From the NCBI GenBank assembly GCA_002722295.1, contig PBLF01000018.1:62001-126000 (forward strand): a DNA stretch of 64,000 bases, read 5' to 3'. A program made the translations under genes and the position numbers. The notes under the pieces were generated by a model. The model saw only the letters and a program-made list of their open reading frames with translations, was not told the DNA's origin and did no database searches. Numbering within the stretch: position 1 is the stretch's first letter; each line of letters starts with the position of its first letter. This DNA comes from Stappia sp. (GTDB lineage: Bacteria > Pseudomonadota > Alphaproteobacteria > Rhizobiales > Stappiaceae). Below, piece by piece: positions 17,688 to 26,471 of this stretch.

Positions 17688-18512
17688 ATGAGGTTGCTGA
17701 GGAACGCCGACAAGGGCTCGCACGCACGAGACGGGCGATTGCATCCCCCCTTGCGCGGGGCGCGCGGCCTGCCCGGTCTCGCCGTCTGCGGTGCCCTCGC
17801 GGCCCTGCTCCTGGCACCCGCTCCGGTCCGCGCGACCTCGTTTTCCTCCGTTCCCTGTCCGCTTGCGCTTGTGCTGGCGCTGGACGTGTCCTCCAGCGTC
17901 GACGAGCGGGAATATGCCCTGCAGATGAAGGGGCTTGCCGCCGCCTTCCGGGAGGAGACGGTCCAGTCGGCGATCATGGCCACGGGCGGCATTCTCGTCA
18001 CCGCCTTCGAGTGGAGCGGACGCGACCAGCACGTCACCCATGCGGACTGGCGCTATCTCGCCACGCGGGCGGACATCGAGACCTTCGCCGACCTGCTGGC
18101 CCGGAGCCGGCGTCAGCACACGAGCTATCCCACCGCGCTCGGCTATGCGCTCGGACATGCCGCCATTCGCCTGTCTTCCGCGCCGCGCAGACGCCTGCGT
18201 CAGGTGGTCGATATTTCCGGCGACGGGGTCAACAACGAGGGCTTCCCGCCCGCCAGCGCCTATCGCGCCTTCGACTACGCACGCATTACCGTCAACGGAC
18301 TGGTGGTGCGCGGCGCCGATCCCGATCCCTTGCCCTATTACACGCGGGAGGTGATCCGGGGGTCGGGCGCCTTCGTGGAGGTCGCGGAAACCTATTCGGA
18401 CTACGCCAGGGCCATGGCGCGCAAGCTCCTGCGCGAGATCTCCGGCGCGCCGCTTGCCGGGCTGGAGCGGTATCGGGCCGGCCCGCACGCATCAATACCC
18501 GTCACACGCTGA
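17688..18512 (+). CDS. DUF1194 (von Willebrand A-like) secreted protein
   Basis: 274 residues. A long N-terminal export signal (positively charged residues, then GLPGLAVCGALAALLLAPAP) is followed by PLALVLALDVSSSVDEREYALQMKG, a metal-ion-dependent adhesion-site motif DxSxS typical of DUF1194 and VWA domains. Later ILVTAFEWSG and VVDISGDGVNNEG are also diagnostic. It should be periplasmic or surface-located; no function is established for the family. AAGGAGG lies six bases before ATG 17688. Convergent with the next gene, 17 bases apart. Confidence 0.88.
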   Translation: MRLLRNADKGSHARDGRLHPPLRGARGLPGLAVCGALAALLLAPAPVRATSFSSVPCPLALVLALDVSSSVDEREYALQMKGLAAAFREETVQSAIMATGGILVTAFEWSGRDQHVTHADWRYLATRADIETFADLLARSRRQHTSYPTALGYALGHAAIRLSSAPRRRLRQVVDISGDGVNNEGFPPASAYRAFDYARITVNGLVVRGADPDPLPYYTREVIRGSGAFVEVAETYSDYARAMARKLLREISGAPLAGLERYRAGPHASIPVTR

Positions 18513-18529
18513 ACGGGGCGGGGGAGGCC

Positions 18530-19066
18530 TCAGTCGCAGCCCGGGCGCGATGACGTCCCTATGGGGCCGCGCCCGGTGCCGCCGACGACGGCGCCCGACG
18601 AGCCGCACCCCGTGCCCGGCGCCACCGCGCGCTCCTCGGGAACGGATCCTGCCATGCAGTCCGCGTAGGCGTTGTCATAGGCCTGCTGCCAGGCGTCGTC
18701 CTGCGCATCGCCAAGCGCGTCCAGAGTCGCGAGGCCGCCGCCCAGGCGTGCGCCCTGGCCCGCGCCGCGACGGCTCCAGTCGCTTCCAGGCCGGGTGCGG
18801 CCGGCAAGGCCGCCGATCACCGCGCCTCCGACGGCCTCTTCCGCGACCCGTTCGCCAAGCTCGCGCGAGGACGGCAGGCGCGCACGCTCGCTGGCACGTC
18901 CCGCCTGTGCCTCGGCATAGGCCCGGCAGGTCTCGGGATCCGGGCCGCTGTCGGCACGTGCGAGACCGGCGAATCCCGCCGCCGCGCCAAGTCCCAGCAC
19001 GACCACGATCGCGAGAGCCCTGCGCCGACTCGCGGGAGCTTGCGTGATGCTGTTGCGGGTGTTCAT
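18530..19066 (-). CDS. Secreted glycine-rich hypothetical protein
   Basis: 178 residues. A basic start (ASRRRALAIVVVLGLGAAAGFAGLARA) forms a signal peptide or single anchor. The mature part has GERVAEEAVGGAVIGGLAGRTRPG, resembling a glycine-zipper stretch, then AWQQAYDNAYADCMAG, a conserved-looking motif near the end. Several cysteines (ETCRAYA, YADCMAG, TGCGSSG) suggest disulfides in the envelope. The ATG at 19066 has AAGGACGGAGGG upstream; a longer frame to 19204 is unlikely. I do not recognise a named family beyond glycine-zipper-like small envelope proteins. Confidence 0.7.
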   Translation of the reverse strand: MNTRNSITQAPASRRRALAIVVVLGLGAAAGFAGLARADSGPDPETCRAYAEAQAGRASERARLPSSRELGERVAEEAVGGAVIGGLAGRTRPGSDWSRRGAGQGARLGGGLATLDALGDAQDDAWQQAYDNAYADCMAGSVPEERAVAPGTGCGSSGAVVGGTGRGPIGTSSRPGCD

Positions 19067-19212
19067 GAGCCCTCCGTCCTTTTGCGGATATGCAGTCCCT
19101 GGTTGCGGCAAGCCTAATCGACTCCGCCCTTCCGCATGATTAACGTGAGGTGAAAAGCGGATGCCCGGAGAACGCGCGCATTCCGCGGAAAAGGGGGGCT
19201 TCACAGAGGAAA

Positions 19213-19230
19213 TATTTTAGGCTTAAAATA
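19213..19230. promoter_or_regulatory. AT-rich palindrome upstream of the liv operon
   Basis: TATTTTA and TAAAATA form perfect 7-base arms around GGCT. The surrounding 25 bases are almost free of G/C runs, in a window otherwise very GC-rich. It lies about 127 bases before the binding-protein start, with only non-coding sequence between, so it is a candidate operator or promoter element for livKHMGF. The regulator is unknown. Confidence 0.5.
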
Positions 19231-19356
19231 AATCAGCGCCGCCAGAGAGCGGATCGGCGCGGCGGGGATGCCCTGTCGCACCTGACAAGAACAACCAGTC
19301 ACCATCCAGCAGCCGGCCGTCAAGCGGCGCGCGGGCGCTTCTGAGGGGAGAATGCA

Positions 19357-20523
19357 ATGCGGAAAGTGATGTTGGCGGCTGCAGCCACGGCGGCCCTTGG
19401 CCTTGCCGGCGGCGCGGCCCATGCCGAAAGTCTGAAGATCGGTTTCCTCGCCACCCTGTCGGGTCCGCCCGCGGTTCTGGGCGAGCACATGCGCGACGGC
19501 TTCCTGCTGGGCGTCAAGCAGGCCGACGGCAAGCTCGGCGGTCTCGACACCGAGGTTCTGGTCGTCGATGACGAACTGAAGCCGGATGCCGCGCTCACCA
19601 AGGTTCGCGGCCTTCTGGAGCGCGACGAGGTCGACATGATGGCCGGCGTCGTCTTCTCCAACGTCATGATGGCGGTCTACAAGCCGATCATGGACAGCGA
19701 GACGATTTTCGTCGGCGGCAACGCCGGCCCGTCGCCCATCGCGGGCAAGGCCTGCTCGCCCTACTTCTTCACCACCTCCTACCAGAACGATCAGAACCAC
19801 GAGGCGATGGGCAAATACGCCCAGGACGCCGGCTACAAGCGCATGATCGTGATGGCCCCGAACTATCAGGCCGGCAAGGATTCCATCGCCGGCTTCAAGC
19901 GCCACTTCAAGGGCGAGATCGTCGACGAGCTCTACACCAAGCTCGGCCAGCTCGATTTCAACGCCGAGCTGACGCGTATCGCGGCGGCCAAGCCCGACGC
20001 GGTCTTCGCCTTCATGCCGGGCGGCATGGGCTTCAACCTGGTCAAGCAGTACGACCAGGCCGGCCTGAAGGGCGAGGTTCCCTTCCTCTCCGCCTTCACC
20101 GTGGACGAGACGACGCTTCCCGCCACCAAGGACACGGCGGTCGGGATGCTGGCCGGCGCTCAGTGGGCGCCCGACCTCGACAACGAGGCCAACAAGGCTT
20201 TCGTCGCCGCCTTCGAGAAGGAATACGGCTATGCGCCCTCGGTCTATGCCGCACAGGGCTACGATGCGGCGCAGCTCATCGACGGCGCGCTGAAGGAAGC
20301 TGGCGGCAAGGCCGACAAGGCCAAGCTGATGGAGGCCATGAAGGCCGCTCCCTTCGACAGCGTTCGCGGTGACTTCTCCTTCAACACCAACCACTTCCCG
20401 ATCCAGGATGTGTATGTGGTGAAGGCGGTGAAGCGTGACGACGGCAAGTATGTCACCTCCGCCATGGAAAAGGTGTTCGACGACAAGGTCGACGCCTATG
20501 TCGGCGAGTGCCGCATGAAGTGA
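19357..20523 (+). CDS. Branched-chain amino acid-type ABC substrate-binding protein
   Basis: 388 residues. A signal peptide MRKVMLAAAATAALGLAGGAAHA precedes the mature start ESLKIGFLATLSGPPAVLGEHMRDGFLLG, the usual LivJ/LivK-family (Peripla_BP_6) opening. The two-lobed periplasmic protein captures solute for LivHMGF. The family binds branched-chain amino acids, but also amides, urea and aromatic acids, so substrate is open. It is the first gene of a complete five-gene importer. A GC-rich hairpin follows the stop and may set the higher level of the binding protein over the permeases. Confidence 0.93.
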   Translation: MRKVMLAAAATAALGLAGGAAHAESLKIGFLATLSGPPAVLGEHMRDGFLLGVKQADGKLGGLDTEVLVVDDELKPDAALTKVRGLLERDEVDMMAGVVFSNVMMAVYKPIMDSETIFVGGNAGPSPIAGKACSPYFFTTSYQNDQNHEAMGKYAQDAGYKRMIVMAPNYQAGKDSIAGFKRHFKGEIVDELYTKLGQLDFNAELTRIAAAKPDAVFAFMPGGMGFNLVKQYDQAGLKGEVPFLSAFTVDETTLPATKDTAVGMLAGAQWAPDLDNEANKAFVAAFEKEYGYAPSVYAAQGYDAAQLIDGALKEAGGKADKAKLMEAMKAAPFDSVRGDFSFNTNHFPIQDVYVVKAVKRDDGKYVTSAMEKVFDDKVDAYVGECRMK

Positions 20524-20532
20524 CGGTTTCGA

Positions 20533-20560
20533 CCCGGCCCGCGCGGATGTGCGGGCCGGG
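20533..20560 (+). other. Intercistronic hairpin between livK and livH
   Basis: CCCGGCCCGC and GCGGGCCGGG form a perfect 10-bp stem with an 8-base loop, ten bases after the binding-protein stop, and without a strong T tract. Such hairpins commonly protect the upstream message end or partly terminate, giving more binding protein than permease. Confidence 0.6.
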
Positions 20561-20660
20561 CTGCCGTTTCTCCCGCGGACGCCCTGACGATGGCGCCGCG
20601 CCGCCTTGATGCGTCCGCACGCGTCCTGATCGAACCGCCCGAAACCGCGAGGCCCAAGCC

Positions 20661-21584
20661 TTGAGCGCGACCCTCCTTGCCGTGCAGACTCTGAACGGCC
20701 TGCAGCTCGGCATTCTCCTCTTTCTCATCGCCGCCGGCCTGACCCTTGTCTTCGGCGTCATGGACTTCATCAACCTCGCCCACGGCGTCCAGTACATGCT
20801 CGGCGCCTATCTGGCGGTTGCCGCCTATGCCGTCACCGGAACCTTCTGGGGCGCGCTCGCCCTGGGGCTTGTCGGCTCTCTCGTGCTGGGCCTCGTGCTC
20901 GAGATGCTGGTCTTCCGGCATCTCTACGACCGAAGTCACCTCGACCAGGTGCTGGCGACCTTCGGCATCATCATCTTTCTCAACGAGGCGGTGCGCGCCA
21001 TCTGGGGCTCCGCGCCGCTGACGCTGCCCATGCCCGACGCGCTCTCGGGCTCGTTCGAGCTGATGGACGGGCTGCGCTATCCGGTCTACCGCATCGCGCT
21101 GATCGTCTCGGGCCTGGGCGTTGCCGTGCTGCTCTATCTGCTGGTGACCCGCACCCGCGCGGGAATGCTCGTGCGTGCCGGCGCCACCAACGCCACCATG
21201 GTGTCCGCACTCGGCGTCAACATCCGCCGCCTGTTCATGCTGGTCTTCGGTTTCGGCGTCATGCTGGCGGGCTTCGCGGGCATTCTCGCGGCGCCCATCC
21301 TGGTGGTGGAACCGGGGATGGGCGACAACCTGCTGATCCTCACCTTCGTGGTGATCGTGATCGGCGGCATCGGGTCCATTCGCGGTGCGTTCCTCTCCGC
21401 CCTCATCGTCGGCCTGGTGGACACGCTGGGGCGTGGTTTCGCCACCGACATCGCCCGCCTCGTGCTCTCTCCCTCGGCCGCCAATGACGTCGGCCCGGCC
21501 ATCGCCTCCATGCTCATCTACGTGCTGATGGCGGGCGTGCTGTTCTTCCGGCCGACCGGCCTCTTCCCCGTGCGCAACGGATGA
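20661..21584 (+). CDS. livH: Branched-chain amino acid ABC transporter permease LivH type
   Basis: 307 residues, eight or so membrane helices. It begins LAVQTLNGLQLGILLFLIAAGLTLVFGVMDFINLAHG, the conserved LivH N-terminus, and has the ATPase-coupling segment LGVNIRRLFMLVFGFGVMLAG. The start is TTG 20661, since family alignment allows little more N-terminal sequence and no ATG is available. The stop overlaps the livM start (ATGA at 21581). It forms the channel with LivM; driven by LivG and LivF. Confidence 0.92.
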   Translation: MSATLLAVQTLNGLQLGILLFLIAAGLTLVFGVMDFINLAHGVQYMLGAYLAVAAYAVTGTFWGALALGLVGSLVLGLVLEMLVFRHLYDRSHLDQVLATFGIIIFLNEAVRAIWGSAPLTLPMPDALSGSFELMDGLRYPVYRIALIVSGLGVAVLLYLLVTRTRAGMLVRAGATNATMVSALGVNIRRLFMLVFGFGVMLAGFAGILAAPILVVEPGMGDNLLILTFVVIVIGGIGSIRGAFLSALIVGLVDTLGRGFATDIARLVLSPSAANDVGPAIASMLIYVLMAGVLFFRPTGLFPVRNG

Positions 21585-22576
21585 AAACGACCGCCATGAC
21601 CGACACTCCCCCCGCTGCGCCGCCGGCCGCCTCCCGCTTCGGCCGGGAAGGGCTGATCGCGCTCGTCGTCTTCGCCTGCTTTGCCCTGCTTCCTCCGCTG
21701 GCCGGGGCCCTCGACGACAGCTTCCTCGTCTTCTTCGCCATCCGCGTGATGGTCTTCGCCATCGCCGCCGTGAGCCTGTCCCTGATCCTGGGCTTCGGTG
21801 CGCTGGTCAGCTTCGGCCACGCCGCCTATCTGGGGATCGGCGCCTATTGCGTCGGCATCCTCGCCGAGCACAACTACTGGGACGTGACCGTCTCGCTCCC
21901 GGTGACGCTGCTGGTCTGTGGTCTCTTCGCCGCCGTCACCGGCGCGATCAGTCTCAAGACGCGCGGCGTCTACTTCATCATGATCACGCTCGCCTTCGGG
22001 CAGATGGCCTACTACACGGCGACCTCGCTTTCCGCCTATGGCGGAGACGATGGCCTGACGATCTGGGGCCGCACCGAGGTGCTGGGCTCGACCATGCTTT
22101 CCGACCGCACGACCTTCTACTACGTGGTGCTGGGCGTTCTGGTGCTGACCTATCTGTTGGCGCGCATGATCGTCGCCTCGCGGTTCGGACGCGTTCTGCA
22201 GGGGGCGAAACAGAGCGAGATGCGCCTGTCGGCGATCGGCGTGGATCCCTACTGGTACCGTCTCGCCGCCTATGTCATCTCGGGCATGATGGCCGGCGTC
22301 GCCGGGGCGTTGCTGGCCAACGCGGCCGAGTTCGTGTCCCCCGCCTACATGTCCTGGCACCGCTCGGGCGAACTGATCGTCATGGTCGTTCTCGGCGGGC
22401 TCGGATCGCTGATCGGCGCGGTGGTCGGCGCGGCCAGCTTCCTGGCGCTGGAGGAGGTGCTCTCCCATTTCACCGAGCACTGGCGGCTTCTCTTCGGGCC
22501 CTTCCTCGTTCTCGTCGTCCTGTTCGGGCGCGGCGGGCTCCTGTCGCTTCTTCCGGGAGGTCGCAAGGATGGCTGA
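21581..22576 (+). CDS. livM: Branched-chain amino acid ABC transporter permease LivM type
   Basis: 331 residues with about ten hydrophobic segments. It contains LSLILGFGALVSFGHAAYLGIGAY, the LivM hallmark, and GVDPYWYRLAAYVISGMMAGVAGALLA, the loop that contacts the ATPase. The start ATG overlaps the livH stop and the end overlaps the livG start by eight bases, so the three are translated as one unit. Substrate follows the binding protein and is not certain. Confidence 0.92.
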   Translation: MKTTAMTDTPPAAPPAASRFGREGLIALVVFACFALLPPLAGALDDSFLVFFAIRVMVFAIAAVSLSLILGFGALVSFGHAAYLGIGAYCVGILAEHNYWDVTVSLPVTLLVCGLFAAVTGAISLKTRGVYFIMITLAFGQMAYYTATSLSAYGGDDGLTIWGRTEVLGSTMLSDRTTFYYVVLGVLVLTYLLARMIVASRFGRVLQGAKQSEMRLSAIGVDPYWYRLAAYVISGMMAGVAGALLANAAEFVSPAYMSWHRSGELIVMVVLGGLGSLIGAVVGAASFLALEEVLSHFTEHWRLLFGPFLVLVVLFGRGGLLSLLPGGRKDG

Positions 22577-23320
22577 ACCGATCCTCAAGCTTGACGATCT
22601 CGCCAAGTCCTATGGCGCGCTCAAGGTGACCGACCACGTCGATCTCGAGGTGATGCCCGGCGAGATCCACGCCATCATCGGCCCCAACGGGGCGGGCAAG
22701 ACGACCCTGATCGGTCAGATCTCGGGCGCGCTCCGGCCCGACAGTGGCCGTATCACCTTCAACGGCAGGGACGTGACCGCGCTCGGGATGCCGGCCCGCG
22801 CCCGCGCCGGCCTCGCCCGGTCGTTCCAGATCACCGAGATCCTGCCCGCCTTCACGACGCGCGAGAATGTCGCCCTCGCGCTTCAGGCGCGCCAGGGACA
22901 TTCGTTCCGCTTCCTGGCCAATGTGGGACGCGATCGCGATCTCAACGACAGGGCCGGGGAATATCTTGCGGAACTGGGCCTTGCCCATCGCGCCGACATT
23001 CCCGCCGGTACGCTCTCCCACGGCGAGAAGCGGGCTCTGGAGCTGGCCATCGCGCTGGCGCTGGAACCGAAGCTCCTGCTTCTGGACGAGCCGATGGCCG
23101 GCACGGGGCGCGAGGAAACGGACCGCCTCGTCGAGGTGCTCCAGGCGCTCAAGGGACGCTATGCCATGCTTCTCGTCGAGCACGACATGAGCGCGGTCTT
23201 CGCGCTTGCCGACCGAATCTCGGTGCTTGTCTACGGCCAGATCGTGGCCACGGGCACGCCCGGGGAAATCCGCGCGAGCGCCCGCGTTCGCGAAGCCTAC
23301 CTTGGCGAGGAGGGCGCGGC

Positions 23321-23324
<4 letters not shown>
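22569..23324 (+). CDS. livG: ABC transporter ATP-binding protein LivG type
   Basis: 251 residues. Walker A GPNGAGKTT (about 38-46), the LivG-specific RSFQITEILPAFTTRENVALALQARQ region after the Q-loop, signature LSHGEKRALELAIAL, Walker B KLLLLDEPMAG and the H-loop histidine in LLVEHDM are all intact. The cytoplasmic ATPase works as a heterodimer with LivF. Its stop overlaps the livF start by four bases. Confidence 0.93.
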
Positions 23325-24031
<707 letters not shown>

Positions 24032-24120
24032 CGCGGCGCATGGTTGTCCGTGCAGGCGGGGCCTCGGTGCCGGTGGCAGTCTGCGGGCCCGGAAACCGGA
24101 TGGCCGGGACACGGGCGGTT

Positions 24121-24164
24121 CCTGTCTCAGGCCGCCCTGTCTCAGGCGCTCTGTTTCAGGCGGA
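24121..24164. repeat. 15-bp tandem repeat over the stop codon of the GGDEF-EAL gene
   Basis: CCTGTCTCAGGCCGC, CCTGTCTCAGGCGCT and a diverged CTGTTTCAGGCGGAG follow each other with a 15-base period. On the minus strand each unit carries a TGA in the reading frame of the gene ending at 24156, giving three successive in-frame stops (24156, 24141, 24126). The rest of the 124-base gap after livF shows nothing else clear. Confidence 0.7.
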
Positions 24165-26174
24165 GCTTGTCGCTGGTTGCCCCGGGTCCTGGTGCTCGGC
24201 GAGATAGTGCGGCACCTGGTCGGCTGTCATCGGCCGGGCGAAGAAATACCCTTGCGCGAAGGCAACGCCGAGGCGTCGCAACTCAGCCAGTTCGCTGTGC
24301 GTTTCCACACCCTCGGCGATACAGTCGAGCTTGCGGTTGCGTGACAGGTGCACCAGTGAGCGCACGATGTCGAGGCTGGCGGGATTGGTGTCGATGCTGC
24401 TTACGAAGCTGCGGTCGATCTTCAGCTTGGTCAGCGGCAGGGCATGCAGGCGCGACAGGCTCGAATAGCCGGTGCCGAAGTCGTCGATCGCGACGCCGCA
24501 ACCGAGGTCGCGCAGGAACTGCAGCGAGTTCTCCACCTGCGAGGCATCGAAGATGAACGCGGTTTCGGTGATCTCCAGGTCGAGCAGGCTGTTGTCGAAG
24601 GCCGAGCGCGTGATGAGCGCGGCGATCTTCAGGAGCGTGTCCGTGGACATCAGGTCGTGCGCGGAGAGGTTGAAGCTCAGCCGCATCCCTTTCGGCCATG
24701 TCTTGGCTTCCGACAGTGCCTTGCGGAGCAGTTCGCACGTCAGCCTGGAAATGATGCCCGTGCGCTCGGCGATGGGAATGAACTCGCCCGGCGACACGGT
24801 TCCCAGGTAGGGGCTTTGCCAGCGTGCCAGGGCCTCGAAGGCGACGGGCCGGTTGGTTCGGATATCGACGATCGGCTGGAAGGCGACGCTGAGCTCCAGG
24901 TCGAGATCCGCGCCGCGCAACGTCTGCTCGATGAGGGACTCGCGGTGGATCATCTCCTTGTGCGCGTCGGAGAAGACGGTCGCCGCCCCCCGGTTCAGCC
25001 TCTTCGACTGGTAGAGCGCGAAATCGGCCCGATTCATGAGTTCGGTTGGCGAGGGGACGTCGGCTCCGTCGCGCGCAAATCCGATGGAACTGGACACCTG
25101 CACCCGGGCCGTCGGCAGTGCGACGGGTCGTGACAGGGCTTCGCACAGCCCCTGTCCTCTGGTCGTGAGCGCCCCTCCGCCGATCTCCCCGGTCACAAGG
25201 ATGGTGAACTCGTCGCCTCCGAGCCTTGCGGCGAAGGTGCCGTCGGTCAGGCAGGCCCGCCGCAGCCGTTCACCGATCTCGCGCAGGAGCTGGTCGCCCA
25301 CCGAGTGCCCGTAGGTGTCGTTGACCGGCTTGAAGCCGTCGAGGTCGATGATGCCGACGCTGAAGGTTTCCCCGTTGGCGCGTGCGGCCCTGAACATCTC
25401 CTCCAGCCGTGAGAAGAATGCGCGACGGTTCGGCAGGTCCGTGAGGCTGTCGAGATTGGCGAGACGAAAGTTCTCCTCGCCCAGCGCTACCGCACGCGTC
25501 TGCGCTTCGACCATCTGGCGGAAGTGGTTGTAGTTGATCGTCACGATGATCAGCATGGCGATGGTGACGAGCACCACGTTCAGCGCGGAGGCAATGAACG
25601 TCGGTTCGCCTGTCGACATGAAAAACGTTACGAACAGCGTGTTGACGATCAGGGCGACGATCAGCGCCGCGGCGCGCAGGTACATGAGGCAGAAGACGCA
25701 GCTCACCAGCGTGATGGCCATGAAGAAGCTGACGTGGGCCTTGGTGTAGGGCGTTCCATAGCCATAGAGGCTGAGCGCCCATCCCGAGTAGGCGAGGGAC
25801 AGAACGACGGCAAAGCGCAGCGTGCGCTGGAGCGCCGCCCGCGCGGCCTCCGCGTCCGGTTCGATATGCCGCTTGCGCCACCAGAAGAAGATCCGCGCCG
25901 CGCAGATCGCGCTGAGCAGGAGGGCGACATGGACCGTCAGCCAGGCCGGTGCGTGGGGGGACAGCGTGAGCGCCAGTGCCCAGGCGTTCATCATCAGGAT
26001 GACGTAGAGGAGCGGAACCTGCCGCGAGAAGGCCCGATACTGCGCCTTCAGCAGCTCCGGGTCGTCCGGCAGGGCGAACATTCGCCCCAATGGGGCGAAA
26101 AGCCCCCCGCGGGCGCCGCTGCTTTCAGCAGTGCCGGAGGTGGGAGAATTCGCCGGACCTGGATCCTGTTGCAT
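24156..26174 (-). CDS. Membrane-anchored GGDEF-EAL cyclic-di-GMP protein
   Basis: 672 residues. The N-terminal 40 residues are polar, then about six membrane helices (roughly 45-225) precede a GGDEF domain with an intact RLGGDEF site and an EAL domain with FEALARW. The EAL metal and catalytic residues are visible: NLSAHD, EITET, IDDFGTGYSS, LKIDRSF, AEGVET and QGYFFARP. Four residues before the GGDEF loop the inhibitory-site arginine is absent (CLTD rather than RxxD), so product inhibition is probably lost. Either or both activities could work. The gene stands alone between livF and ilvD; start ATG 26174. Confidence 0.92.
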   Translation of the reverse strand: MQQDPGPANSPTSGTAESSGARGGLFAPLGRMFALPDDPELLKAQYRAFSRQVPLLYVILMMNAWALALTLSPHAPAWLTVHVALLLSAICAARIFFWWRKRHIEPDAEAARAALQRTLRFAVVLSLAYSGWALSLYGYGTPYTKAHVSFFMAITLVSCVFCLMYLRAAALIVALIVNTLFVTFFMSTGEPTFIASALNVVLVTIAMLIIVTINYNHFRQMVEAQTRAVALGEENFRLANLDSLTDLPNRRAFFSRLEEMFRAARANGETFSVGIIDLDGFKPVNDTYGHSVGDQLLREIGERLRRACLTDGTFAARLGGDEFTILVTGEIGGGALTTRGQGLCEALSRPVALPTARVQVSSSIGFARDGADVPSPTELMNRADFALYQSKRLNRGAATVFSDAHKEMIHRESLIEQTLRGADLDLELSVAFQPIVDIRTNRPVAFEALARWQSPYLGTVSPGEFIPIAERTGIISRLTCELLRKALSEAKTWPKGMRLSFNLSAHDLMSTDTLLKIAALITRSAFDNSLLDLEITETAFIFDASQVENSLQFLRDLGCGVAIDDFGTGYSSLSRLHALPLTKLKIDRSFVSSIDTNPASLDIVRSLVHLSRNRKLDCIAEGVETHSELAELRRLGVAFAQGYFFARPMTADQVPHYLAEHQDPGQPATSSA

Positions 26175-26216
26175 GGTTTGATCGCGCGCGCTTGCGGTTG
26201 GCTGGGGACAGAGCCC

Positions 26217-26235
26217 GAAGTCCCAAGAGGACTTC
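26217..26235. other. Perfect inverted repeat upstream of the GGDEF-EAL gene
   Basis: GAAGTCC, loop CAAGA, GGACTTC: 7-bp arms, about 43 bases upstream of the start of the GGDEF-EAL gene on the minus strand. It may be an operator or leader hairpin. The rest of the 297-base gap has an AT-richer stretch near 26290-26360 that may hold the promoter. Confidence 0.4.
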
Positions 26236-26408
26236 TGTCATGCTCTTTCCGGTGGCTTTTGCGTCTGGCCACTGTTCACTCTACGCATGCTTCCCATTTC
26301 AACAGGTTAACACAAGAGTCCTTTGCGGATTGTACGTGATGTTGTCAGCTATACGCTGGGGTATCAGGTGCTTTGGTCTGCTGGTGTCCAGCGGGATGGA
26401 GAAGGTAC

Positions 26409-26434
26409 GAAAAAGGGCGGCCCTGGGCCGCCCT
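26409..26434 (-). terminator. Intrinsic terminator of ilvD
   Basis: On the minus strand AGGGCGGCC, loop CAG, GGCCGCCCT forms a 9-bp stem followed by TTTTCG (the A run at 26410-26414 on the plus strand). It lies 38 bases past the ilvD stop. Confidence 0.85.
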
Positions 26435-26471
26435 CTTGCATGATCCGTCAGTGTGGTGACGTGCGTTCGCG

